Shown here: one piece after another, positions 9,429-20,069 of the stretch
Position numbering within the stretch: the stretch's first letter is position 1
Layout of the letters: every line of letters starts with the position of its first letter
Source of the DNA: Roseivivax lentus
GTDB lineage: Bacteria; Pseudomonadota; Alphaproteobacteria; Rhodobacterales; Rhodobacteraceae
DNA: 64,000 nt
Assembly (NCBI RefSeq): GCF_900156805.1
Contig: NZ_FTOQ01000004.1
Coordinates: forward strand, 281,835 to 345,834
Direction of reading: 5' to 3'
Notes under the pieces: model-generated
The model's database searches: none
What the model was told of the DNA's origin: nothing
What the model saw: only the letters and a program-made list of their open reading frames with translations
Made by a program: the position numbers and the translations under genes

Positions 9429-9932
9429 ATGGAGCGTTTCGACCTTTTCCTGCCCCCTGATCTGCGCCGCGCGACGGAACAGGCCGCGCGGGCCGCCGAT
9501 ATCTCGCCCGGGGATCTGATCCGGCGGGCGCTGGCCGCCGATCTGCGCCGCAGGGCCTGCCCGGCGAAGACGCCCAACCGGGCGGATGAGCAGCTCCTCG
9601 GCCCCTTGCGGGTCCTCCTCGCGCGGGATTTCGCGGCGGCGCGAAGCTGGGACGAGCTGACCGCGCGGCTGCGCGCCAAAGGCTACGCGCTGCACGAGGC
9701 CGGCGGCGGCCTCGCGCTCCATTCCCATCCCGAGGGCCTGCGCCTTTGCAAGGCCTCCGAGCTCGGTCATTCCTGCGGGGCGCTGATGCGCCGCTACGGC
9801 GCGCCCTTTCCCGGGCACGCGCATCACCATCTCGCGGCCCGGCTTCTCGACACGCAAACGCCGCCGCCCCGGATGTGGGACGGCGGCGGCGATGCGGATG
9901 ATGACGATTTCCAGGTGATCGAGGACGATTAG
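9429..9932 (+). CDS. Hypothetical protein: RHH-like N-terminus plus a shared C-terminal module
   Basis: A 167-aa protein. The N-terminus (MERFDLFLPPDLRRATEQAA) looks like a ribbon-helix-helix or arc-like DNA-binding segment. From about residue 72 it carries the module shared with the divergent gene at 8975-9295 (SWDELTARLRAKGY ... LCKASELGHSCGALMRRYG). The C-terminus is acidic (DADDDDFQVIEDD). The stop overlaps the end of asd by 4 bp. The 133-bp region between the two paralogues is AT-richer and presumably holds both promoters. Confidence 0.68.
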   Translation: MERFDLFLPPDLRRATEQAARAADISPGDLIRRALAADLRRRACPAKTPNRADEQLLGPLRVLLARDFAAARSWDELTARLRAKGYALHEAGGGLALHSHPEGLRLCKASELGHSCGALMRRYGAPFPGHAHHHLAARLLDTQTPPPRMWDGGGDADDDDFQVIEDD

Positions 9933-10951
9933 CCCTTCTTCAGCACCCGGTTGCCCAGCGTCTCGGCGATCTGCACAGCGTTGAGCGCCGCGCCCTTGCG
10001 CAGGTTGTCCGACACGCACCACAGGTTCAGGCCGTTGTCGATCGTGGAATCCTGCCGGATGCGGCTGATGAAGGTCGCGTAATCGCCGACGCATTCGATC
10101 GGCGTGACGTAGCCGCCGTCCTCGCGCTTGTCGATCACCATGATGCCGGGCGCCTCGCGCAGGATATCGCGGGCCTCGTCCTCATCGAGATGTTCCTCGG
10201 TCTCGATATTGATCGATTCCGCGTGGCCCACGAAGACCGGCACGCGCACGCAGGTCGCGGTGACCTTGATCGAGGCATCGACGATCTTCTTGGTCTCGGC
10301 GACCATCTTCCACTCTTCCTTGGTGGAGCCGTCCTCGAGGAAGACGTCGATATGCGGGATCACGTTGAAGGCGATCTGCTTGGGATAGACCTTCGGCGGC
10401 ACGCTGTCGGTCGGGTTGTAGACAGCCTTGGTCTGGTTCCACAGCTCGTCCATCGCCTCCTTGCCGGAGCCCGACACCGACTGGTAGGTCGAGACCACCA
10501 CGCGCTTGATCTTCGCGCGGTCATGGATCGGCTTCAGCGCCACGACCATCTGCGCGGTGGAGCAGTTCGGGTTGGCGATGATGTTCTTCTTGGCATAGCC
10601 CTCGACCGCCTCGGGGTTCACTTCCGGCACCACCAGCGGCACGTCCGGGTCGTAGCGGTAGAGCGAGGAATTATCGATCACGATGCAGCCCGCCTTGGCC
10701 GCCTTCGGGGCGTATTTCTTCGTCGCGTCGGACCCGATGGCGAAGAGCGCGATGTCCCAGCCGGTGAAATCGAACGTGTCGAGATCCTGCGTCTTGTGGG
10801 TCGCATCGCCGAAGCTCACCTCGGTGCCGAGCGACCGGCGCGAGGCCAGCGCGGCCAGCTCGTCGACCGGGAATTCCCGCTCCGCGAGGATGTTCAGCAT
10901 TTCGCGGCCCACATTGCCCGTGGCGCCTACGACGGCAACTTTGTAGCCCAT
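9929..10951 (-). CDS. asd: Aspartate-semialdehyde dehydrogenase
   Basis: A 340-aa NADPH enzyme reducing aspartyl phosphate to aspartate semialdehyde, the branch point to lysine/DAP, methionine and threonine. The N-terminal nucleotide-binding loop is GATGNVG (9-15). The catalytic cysteine is Cys130 in NPNCSTAQM. The ATG at 10951 starts the recognisable fold. Other diaminopimelate genes, dapD and dapE, are close by on the other strand. Confidence 0.95.
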   Translation of the reverse strand: MGYKVAVVGATGNVGREMLNILAEREFPVDELAALASRRSLGTEVSFGDATHKTQDLDTFDFTGWDIALFAIGSDATKKYAPKAAKAGCIVIDNSSLYRYDPDVPLVVPEVNPEAVEGYAKKNIIANPNCSTAQMVVALKPIHDRAKIKRVVVSTYQSVSGSGKEAMDELWNQTKAVYNPTDSVPPKVYPKQIAFNVIPHIDVFLEDGSTKEEWKMVAETKKIVDASIKVTATCVRVPVFVGHAESINIETEEHLDEDEARDILREAPGIMVIDKREDGGYVTPIECVGDYATFISRIRQDSTIDNGLNLWCVSDNLRKGAALNAVQIAETLGNRVLKKG

Positions 10952-11096
10952 TTGATCGGCTCCTGTGCTGTTGGCCGGACGGAGACATACCGCCCGGTCT
11001 TGAATTGCGACGCTATCTAACGCAGCCCGCGTGAAGGGGAAAGGGGCGCAGCGCGGGTCCGCTGCTGCGCCCGGGCCCGGCCCGCGCGTCAGCGCC

Positions 11097-11939
11097 TCAG
11101 CGCGGCGGAAGCCGGTCGCGCGCGGGCTCGACCGGCCATTTGGCGATTTCCTCCAGCGCCTCGTCGGCGGTCTCCACGAAGCGGAAAAGCTCGAGATCAT
11201 CGGCGCCGATCGTGCCCGCCTCCGCGAGCGCCTCCCAGTTGACGATCGAGCGCCAGAACGCCTCGCCGAAAAGCAGCACCGGCACGCGGTTCATCCGGCC
11301 CGTCTGGATCAGCGTCAGCGCCTCGAACAGCTCGTCGAGCGTGCCGAACCCGCCCGGGAACACGCAGATCGCCCGCGCCCGCATCAGGAAGTGCATCTTG
11401 CGGATCGCGAAGTAGTGGAAATTGAAGGTCAGCTCCGGCGTCACATAGGAGTTCGGTGCCTGTTCGTGCGGCAGCACGATATTCAGCCCGACGGACCGTC
11501 CGCCCGCCTCCTCCGCGCCGCGGTTTCCTGCCTCCATCACGCCCGGACCGCCGCCGGTAACCACCGCATCGCTGCCGCCATGGGCCTTGAGCGACTGCTC
11601 CGTCAGGACGCGCGCGAACTTGCGCGCTTCCTCGTAATAGCGCGACAGATCGGCCAGCGTCTCGGTGCGGGCCTTGTGCTTGCGCTCGGGCGCGGGGATG
11701 CGCGCGCCGCCGAACATCACCACGGTGGTCTCGATCCCGGCCTCGTCGAGCAGCATCTCGGTCTTGAGAAGCTCCAGCTGCAGCCGGACCGGGCGCAGCT
11801 CGGGGCGGACCATGAACTCGTGATCGGTGAAGGCGAGCCTGTAGGCCGGAGACCGCGTCTGCGGCGTGTCCGGAACTTCGGAAGCGGTCTTGCGATCCCG
11901 GCCCGCATCGCGGAACTGGCTCTTGCGGTTATCCTTCAT
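11097..11939 (-). CDS. LOG family protein (cytokinin riboside monophosphate phosphoribohydrolase-like)
   Basis: A 280-aa protein with the LOG signature: [14 protein letters not shown] (129-142) and [15 protein letters not shown] (195-209). In this fold these bind nucleotide monophosphate and hydrolyse the N-glycosidic bond. The N-terminal 40 residues are a basic extension seen in the longer LOG-like type. The real substrate in this bacterium is unknown; a nucleotide 5'-monophosphate nucleosidase role is also possible. It is divergent from dapD. Confidence 0.85.
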   Translation of the reverse strand: MKDNRKSQFRDAGRDRKTASEVPDTPQTRSPAYRLAFTDHEFMVRPELRPVRLQLELLKTEMLLDEAGIETTVVMFGGARIPAPERKHKARTETLADLSRYYEEARKFARVLTEQSLKAHGGSDAVVTGGGPGVMEAGNRGAEEAGGRSVGLNIVLPHEQAPNSYVTPELTFNFHYFAIRKMHFLMRARAICVFPGGFGTLDELFEALTLIQTGRMNRVPVLLFGEAFWRSIVNWEALAEAGTIGADDLELFRFVETADEALEEIAKWPVEPARDRLPPR

Positions 11940-12078
11940 CGGGCCTCCGGCAGTGATGTGCTTGGCAGACCTAGCCCGGATCGGCGGCGCCCGCCAGCAC
12001 CTGCAGAGCGGCTTTCCTTGGGCCGAGCCGCGCGCTAAGAGGGCGCAACCCGAAACGACAGCGAAGGAACCAAGGCCC

Positions 12079-12906
<828 letters not shown>

Positions 12907-12967
12907 TCCCGCGCGCCGCATCCTGCGCGGCGTCCGCGCGGCTTCTGCGCGGATTGAAACAAATCTG

Positions 12968-13008
12968 CGGCCCGGTGGTTGTCCGAGTGACAGAGCCGGG
13001 CCGTTTTC
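12968..13008 (+). terminator. Rho-independent terminator after dapD
   Basis: An 8-bp GC stem (cggcccgg at 12968-12975 with ccgggccg at 12996-13003) is followed by TTTTC. It ends directly at the start codon of the antiporter gene, so it could also hide that gene's ribosome site. Confidence 0.7.
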
Positions 13009-14037
13009 ATGATCGCAAGCCTTCCATCGCCGCTTCTCTTCGCCGTGTTCGCCCTTGCCGCGACCGCAGTGGTGATCGCGTCGATCAAGGCGACGCGCCT
13101 CGCGGACATCATTGCCGACCGCACCCAGATCGGCGAGGCGATGGCGGGCGGTCTGATCCTCGGCGGCGCGACCTCTCTGGCGGGCGTGGTGGTGTCGGTC
13201 AACGCCGCCGCCTCGGGGGATGCCAGCTACGCCTTCTCGAACGCGGTGGGCGGCATAGCGGCGCAGACGTTGTTCCTCGCCATCGCCGATCTGCTGCACA
13301 AGCGCGCCAATCTCGAACATGCCGCTGCGGAGCCTGCCAACCTTTTCCAGGCGGTGATGCTGATCATCCTTCTCAGCATTCCGCTCTGCGCCATGTCGGG
13401 GCCGGATATCGCCTATCTCGGCATTCACCCGGCCTCGGTGCTGCTGTTTCTCGTCTATCTGGCCGGTGTCCGGCTGGCCGCCTCGGTGCGCGAGGATCCG
13501 ATGTGGCGCCCGGTGCGCACCTCGGATACCCGCCACGATGCGCCCGAGGATGCGGAGGAAGCGGGCCACTCTGTGCGCGGCCCGGCGCTGCAATTTGCAG
13601 GACTTGTGGCCATCATGGGACTGGGCGGCTGGGTCATCAGCCAGGCGGGCGGGGTGTTCATCTCGCGCTTCGGGCTGTCCTCGTCGCTGGTGGGCGCCGT
13701 GATCACCGCCGTGGTCACCTCGCTGCCGGAATTCGTCACCACGCTGGTGGCGGTGCGCCGCGGCGCCCTGCAGCTCGCGGTGGGCGGGATCATCGGCGGC
13801 AACACCTTCGACACGCTGTTCCTCGTGGCGGGCGACATCGCCTATCGCGACGGATCGCTGTACCACGCCACCGGCACGAACGACGCCTATTGGCTGGCCA
13901 CGGGCCTTCTGATGACCGCCGTCCTGCTGGCCGGCCTGATCCTGCGCCAGCGCGAGGGGCCAGGCCGCATCGGCATCGAGAGCGTGCTGATGATGGGGAT
14001 TTACCTCACCGCGCTCGTGACGGAGATATTCGCATGA
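13009..14037 (+). CDS. Sodium:calcium antiporter family protein (CaCA)
   Basis: A 342-aa inner-membrane cation exchanger with about ten hydrophobic segments. The two alpha-repeat motifs are visible: GGATSLAGVVVSVNAAASGD in the first half and VVTSLPEFVTTLVAVRRG plus GGIIGGNTFDTLF in the second. No Shine-Dalgarno is seen before the ATG at 13009, and a strong hairpin precedes it directly. The transported ion is inferred from the family only. Confidence 0.82.
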   Translation: MIASLPSPLLFAVFALAATAVVIASIKATRLADIIADRTQIGEAMAGGLILGGATSLAGVVVSVNAAASGDASYAFSNAVGGIAAQTLFLAIADLLHKRANLEHAAAEPANLFQAVMLIILLSIPLCAMSGPDIAYLGIHPASVLLFLVYLAGVRLAASVREDPMWRPVRTSDTRHDAPEDAEEAGHSVRGPALQFAGLVAIMGLGGWVISQAGGVFISRFGLSSSLVGAVITAVVTSLPEFVTTLVAVRRGALQLAVGGIIGGNTFDTLFLVAGDIAYRDGSLYHATGTNDAYWLATGLLMTAVLLAGLILRQREGPGRIGIESVLMMGIYLTALVTEIFA

Positions 14038-14085
14038 CCCGGTGCGACCGGGCAGACGGGGCGCAGACAGAAAAGGAGAGACGTC

Positions 14086-14331
14086 ATGGGACTTGGATTT
14101 TTCGGATCGATCATCGTCGGCGGCCTTGCCGGCTGGTTCGCGAGCATGATCATGAAGGCCGATACCGGGCTGTTCCTGAACATCATCCTCGGGATCGTCG
14201 GGGCGATCTTCGCCAACTGGCTCCTGGGCATCCTCGGCATCATGGCCTCGGGATGGTGGGTGTCGCAACTGGTCGTGGGCCTGATCGGCGCCTGCATCCT
14301 GATCGGCGGCTGGCGCGCGATCAAGCGCTAG
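14086..14331 (+). CDS. GlsB/YeaQ/YmgE family stress-response membrane protein
   Basis: An 81-aa protein with three short hydrophobic helices and the family-typical Gly-rich first helix (SIIVGGLAGWFASMIMK) and NIILGIVGA. AAGGAGAG lies before the start. It sits 48 bp after the antiporter gene. The function is unknown; the family is associated with transglycosylase-associated stress proteins. Confidence 0.85.
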   Translation: MGLGFFGSIIVGGLAGWFASMIMKADTGLFLNIILGIVGAIFANWLLGILGIMASGWWVSQLVVGLIGACILIGGWRAIKR

Positions 14332-14395
14332 GGCCGGAGGCGGCGGGCGGCATGGTTGTTGACAAGCCCCCGCATTGCCCATCATGCACGCGCGC

Positions 14396-14737
14396 ATGAC
14401 CAAGACCGGATCGAAACAGAAAGTCTACACGCTGGTCGTGGAACTCGGGCGCAAGTCCGGCGACGGCTTGCCCGATGGCGCGACCGGCGCGGCGCTGATG
14501 TGCTACGCGTCGGGCGTCGATGAGGCCGAGGCCGTGCGCGAGACCGTGGCGATCCTGAAACAGGCGGATATGGCGCCGCTCGATGTCACGGGCTACGGCA
14601 CCGAGGACGAGCGCCGTGAGGCCGGGCACGAGATCGACGCCGAGGAACGAGCCCTCATGGCCCGCGCCCTCGAGGAGAATTCCGTCGTGGTGGCCCAGAT
14701 CACCCCGTATTTCGACAAGGCCACCCACAAGGGCTGA
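14396..14737 (+). CDS. Hypothetical protein
   Basis: A 113-aa acidic protein that I cannot assign. It begins TKTGSKQKVYTLVVELGR, contains an alpha/beta-looking core with GVDEAEAVRETVAILKQADM, and ends with an acidic helix and HKG. No clear ribosome-binding site helps choose among the ATGs at 14375, 14384 and 14396; I took the one where the sequence becomes protein-like. A TTGACA box lies at 14357-14362. It is convergent with the Hint-domain gene. Confidence 0.6.
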   Translation: MTKTGSKQKVYTLVVELGRKSGDGLPDGATGAALMCYASGVDEAEAVRETVAILKQADMAPLDVTGYGTEDERREAGHEIDAEERALMARALEENSVVVAQITPYFDKATHKG

Positions 14738-14746
14738 ACGCGCCGA

Positions 14747-15820
14747 TCAGGCCGCGCGTGCCTCGGCCAGCGTCACCGCCTCGAAGGGACGCAGAACCTG
14801 GTAGCCCGCGCGCACATGCTCGGGAAAGCTCGCCCGATCCATATCCGCCAGAAGCGTCGCCGGAACGAGCGCGCGCTTGCGCCGCAAGCGGCCCAGATAG
14901 AGGCTTTCGAAGGCGGCCCCCGCGATCAGAAGCGCATCATGGCGCGGCAGCACGAACTGGAAATACTGCACGAAACTGCGCCGGGTATCCCGCAGGCCGG
15001 TGAAGCCGTTGGACAACGCATCCGCCGGGATCAGCACCGCCTCGTGACCGAAGATGTATTCCACCTCGGACCCGCCGATCACCAGCCGCTGATGCGGCGC
15101 AACGGTCACGTCCCGCACGAGCCCCAGATAGGGCGCGCGCAGCCGCACGGGCTGGAAGGAGCCGAGCGCCGGCACCGTGCGCTGGACCACTTTCAGCACC
15201 GGCTGCAGGCTGCCGCCTAGCGTGCGGACAAGCTCGCCCTTGCGGATGTCGCAGGCGCGCTTGGTGCCGTGCTGCGTCTCGATCACCGCGTTGCTGGCCA
15301 GCGCGGGCTGCGGCCCCACGGGCTCGATCGCGTCCGAAACGGCGAAGAACAGCACATCCGCATCCCGTTCGCAAAGCTGCGGGCGATGGATCATCGTGTA
15401 GATATCCTCGAGCATCAGCGGCGGCGGGGGCGGCGTCTCGATCATCCGGAAACCCGCGCTTTCCGGCCGCTCCACCGACAGCCGGCCCCAGCGCGCCGGC
15501 GCGTCCCACGAAAAGGTCAGCCGCAGCGTTTCCGTCCGGGCGCCGCTTTCCGGCGGGATCACGGTGTGGAAATGCGATCCACCCTGGTTCAGCACCACCA
15601 CGACGCCGCCGCCGGGCACTGCCTGCAGCGAAATGCGCCCCGTCCAGGGATGCCGCCGTTCGTAACCCAGAAGCGTCTGCGGCCGCCCGTGGGGCGACAG
15701 GCGCGTTTCGATCACGAGGGAGCCGCGGATCAGGAACTGGTTCCGGCTGACCAGGTCCGGCCCGAACCTGTCGGGACAGGTCCAGTCGATATCGTTTCCG
15801 GACAACGCGATCCAGCTCAT
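14747..15820 (-). CDS. Hint domain-containing protein
   Basis: A 357-aa protein. The C-terminal half (about residues 175-330) is a Hint_2 module typical of Rhodobacteraceae ([28 protein letters not shown], then [21 protein letters not shown]). The usual nucleophile Cys/Ser at the Hint start is not evident ([11 protein letters not shown]), so self-splicing or cleavage is doubtful. The N-terminal half is beta-rich and may be a lectin-like binding domain. The start at 15820 (MSWIAL) is the best supported. Confidence 0.75.
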   Translation of the reverse strand: MSWIALSGNDIDWTCPDRFGPDLVSRNQFLIRGSLVIETRLSPHGRPQTLLGYERRHPWTGRISLQAVPGGGVVVVLNQGGSHFHTVIPPESGARTETLRLTFSWDAPARWGRLSVERPESAGFRMIETPPPPPLMLEDIYTMIHRPQLCERDADVLFFAVSDAIEPVGPQPALASNAVIETQHGTKRACDIRKGELVRTLGGSLQPVLKVVQRTVPALGSFQPVRLRAPYLGLVRDVTVAPHQRLVIGGSEVEYIFGHEAVLIPADALSNGFTGLRDTRRSFVQYFQFVLPRHDALLIAGAAFESLYLGRLRRKRALVPATLLADMDRASFPEHVRAGYQVLRPFEAVTLAEARAA

Positions 15821-16054
15821 GCCGCGCGGCCTTGCCGGCGCGGCGCCATGCAATGCATCCGGCCCGTTGCCTGTGTCACGTTATCTGCCTTCGCCTCTGT
15901 CGCCCGTTTCCGCGAAATGCCGCAGATCGGGCGCCCGTTTTGCCGCGATGGTAACCGCGCGCTTGCGGCGATACTTAACACTTCTTCGAAATTCGTCGAT
16001 AACCCGGCAAGTTGCGCGGCATTCGCGCCACAGATGCCCGTCCGAGGAGGTCCC

Positions 16055-17197
16055 GTGCCCACCGATCCCGTTCGCCTCACCGCCGACCTGATCCGCTGTC
16101 CATCCATCACCCCCGAAGAGGGCGGTGCCTTGACGCTGCTGCAAAGCACGCTCGAGGCGGCGGGCTTCACCTGCACCCGCGTCGACCGGGGCGGCGTCGC
16201 GAACCTCTTCGCCCGTTGGGGCGCGCAGGGCCACGCGCGGACCTTCGGGTTCAACGGCCACACCGACGTGGTGCCGCTGGGCGACCCCGACGCGTGGTCC
16301 GTCGACCCCTTCGGCGCGGCGGAAAAGGACGGCTACCTCTGGGGCCGGGGCGCCACAGACATGAAGTCGGGCGTCGCGGCCTTCGTCGCGGCGGCGTTCG
16401 ATTTCGTCACCGACACGCCCCCCGACGGCGCGCTGATCCTCGCCATCACCGGCGACGAGGAGGGCCCGGCGGTCGACGGGACGCGCGCGTTGCTCGACTG
16501 GATGGAGGGCGCGGGCGAGGCGATGGATGTCTGCCTCGTGGGCGAGCCTACCTGCCCCTCGGAAATGGGCGAGATGATGAAGATCGGGCGGCGCGGATCG
16601 ATGTCGGCCTGGATCACGACGCGCGGCGTGCAGGGGCACGCGGCCTATCCGCATCGTGCGAAGAACCCGTGCCATGCGCTCCTCAGGCTTCTGGACCGGC
16701 TGGCCGCGCACGAGCTCGACCAGGGCACCGATCACTTCGATGCTTCCTCGCTGCAGGTCGTCAGCATGGATGTGGGCAACCCGGCCACCAACGTGATCCC
16801 GGCCGAGGCGCGGGGCCTTCTGAACATCCGTTTCAACGACAGCCATTCCGGGGCATCGCTGTCCGATTGGCTGCGCGACGAGGTCGCGAAGGTCGATGCG
16901 GCGTTCGGCACCAGGACGGAGATGGAGATCAAGATCTCCGGCGAGGCCTTCCTGACCCCGCCCGGGCCACTCTCCGATCTGGTCGCCCGCGCGGTCGAGG
17001 CCGAGACCGGCATCGCGCCGGTCCTGTCGACCACGGGCGGCACGTCCGATGCCCGTTTCGTGCGCGATCACTGCCCGGTCGTGGAATTCGGCCTCGTGGG
17101 CGAGACGATGCACCAGGTCGACGAGCGGGTCCGGACCGATCACGTGCACCAGCTGAAGGCGATATATACCCGCATCCTGGCGGATTATTTCGCGTGA
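16055..17197 (+). CDS. dapE: Succinyl-diaminopimelate desuccinylase
   Basis: A 380-aa M20 metallopeptidase-like enzyme releasing succinate from N-succinyl-LL-DAP in lysine/peptidoglycan synthesis. Metal-site motifs are visible: [28 protein letters not shown] and GEPT. I chose the GTG at 16055 because GAGGAGG sits 4 bp upstream; an earlier in-frame ATG (16034) lies before that site. The stop overlaps the start of the downstream acetyltransferase gene (GTGA). Confidence 0.93.
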   Translation: MPTDPVRLTADLIRCPSITPEEGGALTLLQSTLEAAGFTCTRVDRGGVANLFARWGAQGHARTFGFNGHTDVVPLGDPDAWSVDPFGAAEKDGYLWGRGATDMKSGVAAFVAAAFDFVTDTPPDGALILAITGDEEGPAVDGTRALLDWMEGAGEAMDVCLVGEPTCPSEMGEMMKIGRRGSMSAWITTRGVQGHAAYPHRAKNPCHALLRLLDRLAAHELDQGTDHFDASSLQVVSMDVGNPATNVIPAEARGLLNIRFNDSHSGASLSDWLRDEVAKVDAAFGTRTEMEIKISGEAFLTPPGPLSDLVARAVEAETGIAPVLSTTGGTSDARFVRDHCPVVEFGLVGETMHQVDERVRTDHVHQLKAIYTRILADYFA

Positions 17198-17613
17198 CGC
17201 TGAGCATCGCCGAGGCCACGGATTTCGCGCCGGTCCGCGCACTGCGCATGGCGGTTTTCGTGCGCGAACAGGGCTTCACCGAGGCCTCCGAGTTCGACGG
17301 GCTCGATAGGGCGGCGCGGCATCTTCTGGCCTCGGACGGCGGGGCGCCCATCGGTTGCGCGCGGCTTTACATGGCAGACGGCGAAGGCCGGATCGGACGC
17401 ATCTGCGTGCTGCCGGAGGGGCGCGGCCGCGGCGTCGGCGCCGCCCTTGTCCGGGCCGGGCTGCAGCATTTCGCGGACCGCGGCGTGGGCATCGTGGCGC
17501 TTGGCGCGCAGGTCCGGGCGATGCCGTTCTATGCAAGCCTCGGCTTCTTGCCCTACGGCGCGGATTACGACGACGAAGGCGTGCCGCACCGGATGATGCG
17601 CCGCGCCCCCTGA
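17194..17613 (+). CDS. GNAT family N-acetyltransferase
   Basis: A 139-aa protein starting with GTG at 17194 and overlapping the dapE stop by 4 bp, so it is translationally coupled. It shows the GNAT core: [15 protein letters not shown], then [20 protein letters not shown] (the acetyl-CoA pyrophosphate loop RGRGVG) and [11 protein letters not shown]. It most resembles the ElaA/YjcF-like group. The substrate is unknown. Confidence 0.85.
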   Translation: MTLSIAEATDFAPVRALRMAVFVREQGFTEASEFDGLDRAARHLLASDGGAPIGCARLYMADGEGRIGRICVLPEGRGRGVGAALVRAGLQHFADRGVGIVALGAQVRAMPFYASLGFLPYGADYDDEGVPHRMMRRAP

Positions 17614-17655
17614 TCCCGCGTGACGCCCCCCCATGCGCGTGCTAGGTGGCGCGTC

Positions 17656-19959
17656 ATGGCAAAGCTTCCCACCAAGGCGGAGATCCTCGACTGGATCGCC
17701 GAGAACCCCACGCAGACGGCCAAGCGCGACATCGCGAAGGCCTTCGGCATCAAGGGTGCCCAGCGCATCGACCTGAAGAAAATCCTCAAGGATCTCGAGG
17801 CCGAGGGGCATCTCGAAAAGCGTCAGAAGACCTATCGCGATCCCGACCGCCTGCCCCCGGTCAGCGTGCTCGAAGTGCGCGCGCCGAACGACGATGGCGA
17901 TCTCTTCGCCAAGCCTATGGAATGGAACGGCAGCGGGGCGGAACCGCGCATCCTGATCGTTGCGCGCGAAAGCGATCCGGCGCTGGGGGCGGGCGACCGC
18001 ATCCTCGCGCGCCTGCAGGAGGTGAAGGCCGAGGACCACCATTACGAGGCGCGGCTCATCCGCCGGATCGGGTCGAACCCGCTGAAGATCGTGGGGATCT
18101 TCCGCAAAAACTCCGAAGGCGGCGCGATCAAGCCCATCGACAAGGGGGCGGATCGCGAATGGCGCGTGGCGCCCGATGCCAGCGGCGGCGCCAAGGACGG
18201 CGAACTGGTCGAGGCCGAACAGATCGGCCCCAAGGGCCGCATGGGCAATCCCCGCGCCCGCATCACCGCGCGGCTCGGCGATCCGTCCGAGCCCCGGGCG
18301 GTGTCGCTGATCGCGATCCACCAGCACGGTATTCCCGACGCCTTCCCCGACGAAGTGATCCACGAGGCCGACCGCATGACGCCCGCGGGACTTGGCGACC
18401 GGGTCGACCTGCGGGACATGGACCTCATCACCATCGACCCCGCGGATGCGCGCGACCGCGACGACGCGGTCTTCGCCATGCCCGATGACGACCCGAAGAA
18501 CGCGGGCGGGTTCGTCCTCTGGGTCGCGATTGCCGATGTGGCGCATTACGTGCGCCCCGGCTCCGCGCTCGATCGCGAGGCCCGCAAACGCGGCAATTCC
18601 AGCTATTTCCCCGACCGCGTCGTGCCGATGCTGCCCGACCGGCTGTCGGGCGATCTCTGCTCCCTGCACGAAGGTGTGCCGCGCGCCTGCGTCGCCGTGC
18701 GCATGGTGATCGACGGCGAGGGCAACAAGAAAAGCCACCGTTTCGTGCGCGGGCTGATGCTGTCCTCCGCCGCGCTGACCTACCAGGAGGTGCAGGCCGC
18801 GCGCGACGGCGCGCCCAACGACAGGACCGCGCCCCTGACCGAGCACGTGATCGCGCCGCTCTACGACGCCTATGCCGCCTTGCGCGCCGCGCGTGCGCAG
18901 CGCCAGCCCCTCGATCTCGACCTGCCGGAGCGCCGCATCCAGCTCTCAGAGGACGGCCATGTGGAAAGCGTGAATTTCGTCGACCGGCTGGATGCGCACC
19001 GCCTGATCGAGGAATTCATGGTGCTCGCGAATGTCTCCGCAGCCGAGACGCTGAGCGCCAAGAAGACGCCGCTTCTCTTCCGCGTCCACGAGGAGCCGCC
19101 CGACGACAAGCTCGACACCTTGCGCGACACCGCTGAGGCGGCGGGCCTCACGCTGGCCAAGGGGCAGGTGCTGAAGACCTCGCATCTGAACCAGCTTCTG
19201 GCGCAGGCCGCGGGTTCGGACGAGGCGGAGCTCATCAACCTGTCGACGCTGCGGGCGATGACGCAGGCGTATTACAGCCCGAAGAATTTCGGACATTTCG
19301 GCCTCGCGCTGCGCAATTACGCGCATTTCACCTCGCCCATCCGGCGCTATTCCGACCTGATCGTGCACCGCGCGCTGATCACCGCGCATGGCTGGGGCGA
19401 TGACGGGCTGTCCGAGGGCGATCTCGACAAGCTCGACGCCACGGCGCAGCACATCTCCGAAACCGAGCGGCGCTCGATGGTGGCCGAGCGCGACACGACC
19501 GACCGCTACCTCGCGGCCTTCCTGTCGGATCGCGTGGGGGCCGAGTTCACCGGACGGATTTCCGGCATCGCCAAGTTCGGGGTCTTCGTGAAGCTCGACG
19601 AGACCGGCGCGGACGGGCTGATCCCGATGCGCAATCTCGGGCGCGAATATTTCCACTTCGACCGCGACGAAGGCACCCTCATGGGGTCCGAGACCGGCAC
19701 GGTGATCGGGCTCGGCCAGCGCGTCACGGTGAAGCTGACCGAGGCCGCACCGGTCACGGGCGGCATCGCCTTCGAGCTGATCACGCTCGAGGATCGCGAG
19801 ATGCCGCAGGGGACGGGACGCGGGGGCCGCGGCGGACCGGGACGCTTCGGCGGGCGCGGCAAGAAGCCCGGCACGTCGCCCAAGCGCAAGCTCGCGCGCG
19901 CCAAGAAGAAGGACAGCAAGACCGGCAAGGTGAAAGCCCGCCGATCCCGCCAGCGCTAA
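17656..19959 (+). CDS. rnr: Ribonuclease R
   Basis: A 767-aa 3'-to-5' exoribonuclease. It has an N-terminal winged-helix/cold-shock region (about 1-200), an RNB catalytic domain with the acidic cluster DPADARDRDDAVFA (about 260-273), an S1 RNA-binding domain (about 625-705), and a Gly/Arg/Lys-rich basic tail. The start MAKLPTK at 17656 fits the family. It degrades structured RNA in the cytoplasm. Confidence 0.94.
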   Translation: MAKLPTKAEILDWIAENPTQTAKRDIAKAFGIKGAQRIDLKKILKDLEAEGHLEKRQKTYRDPDRLPPVSVLEVRAPNDDGDLFAKPMEWNGSGAEPRILIVARESDPALGAGDRILARLQEVKAEDHHYEARLIRRIGSNPLKIVGIFRKNSEGGAIKPIDKGADREWRVAPDASGGAKDGELVEAEQIGPKGRMGNPRARITARLGDPSEPRAVSLIAIHQHGIPDAFPDEVIHEADRMTPAGLGDRVDLRDMDLITIDPADARDRDDAVFAMPDDDPKNAGGFVLWVAIADVAHYVRPGSALDREARKRGNSSYFPDRVVPMLPDRLSGDLCSLHEGVPRACVAVRMVIDGEGNKKSHRFVRGLMLSSAALTYQEVQAARDGAPNDRTAPLTEHVIAPLYDAYAALRAARAQRQPLDLDLPERRIQLSEDGHVESVNFVDRLDAHRLIEEFMVLANVSAAETLSAKKTPLLFRVHEEPPDDKLDTLRDTAEAAGLTLAKGQVLKTSHLNQLLAQAAGSDEAELINLSTLRAMTQAYYSPKNFGHFGLALRNYAHFTSPIRRYSDLIVHRALITAHGWGDDGLSEGDLDKLDATAQHISETERRSMVAERDTTDRYLAAFLSDRVGAEFTGRISGIAKFGVFVKLDETGADGLIPMRNLGREYFHFDRDEGTLMGSETGTVIGLGQRVTVKLTEAAPVTGGIAFELITLEDREMPQGTGRGGRGGPGRFGGRGKKPGTSPKRKLARAKKKDSKTGKVKARRSRQR

Positions 19960-20069
19960 TCGGCAAAGCATCGCGCGCGGGCGATCGCGCGCTTTGCCGC
20001 CGGGCGCGACTGGCGTAGGCTGCGACGCAAAAGAGCAGCCCGTTTCACCCGTCACATGCAGGTTTCGTG

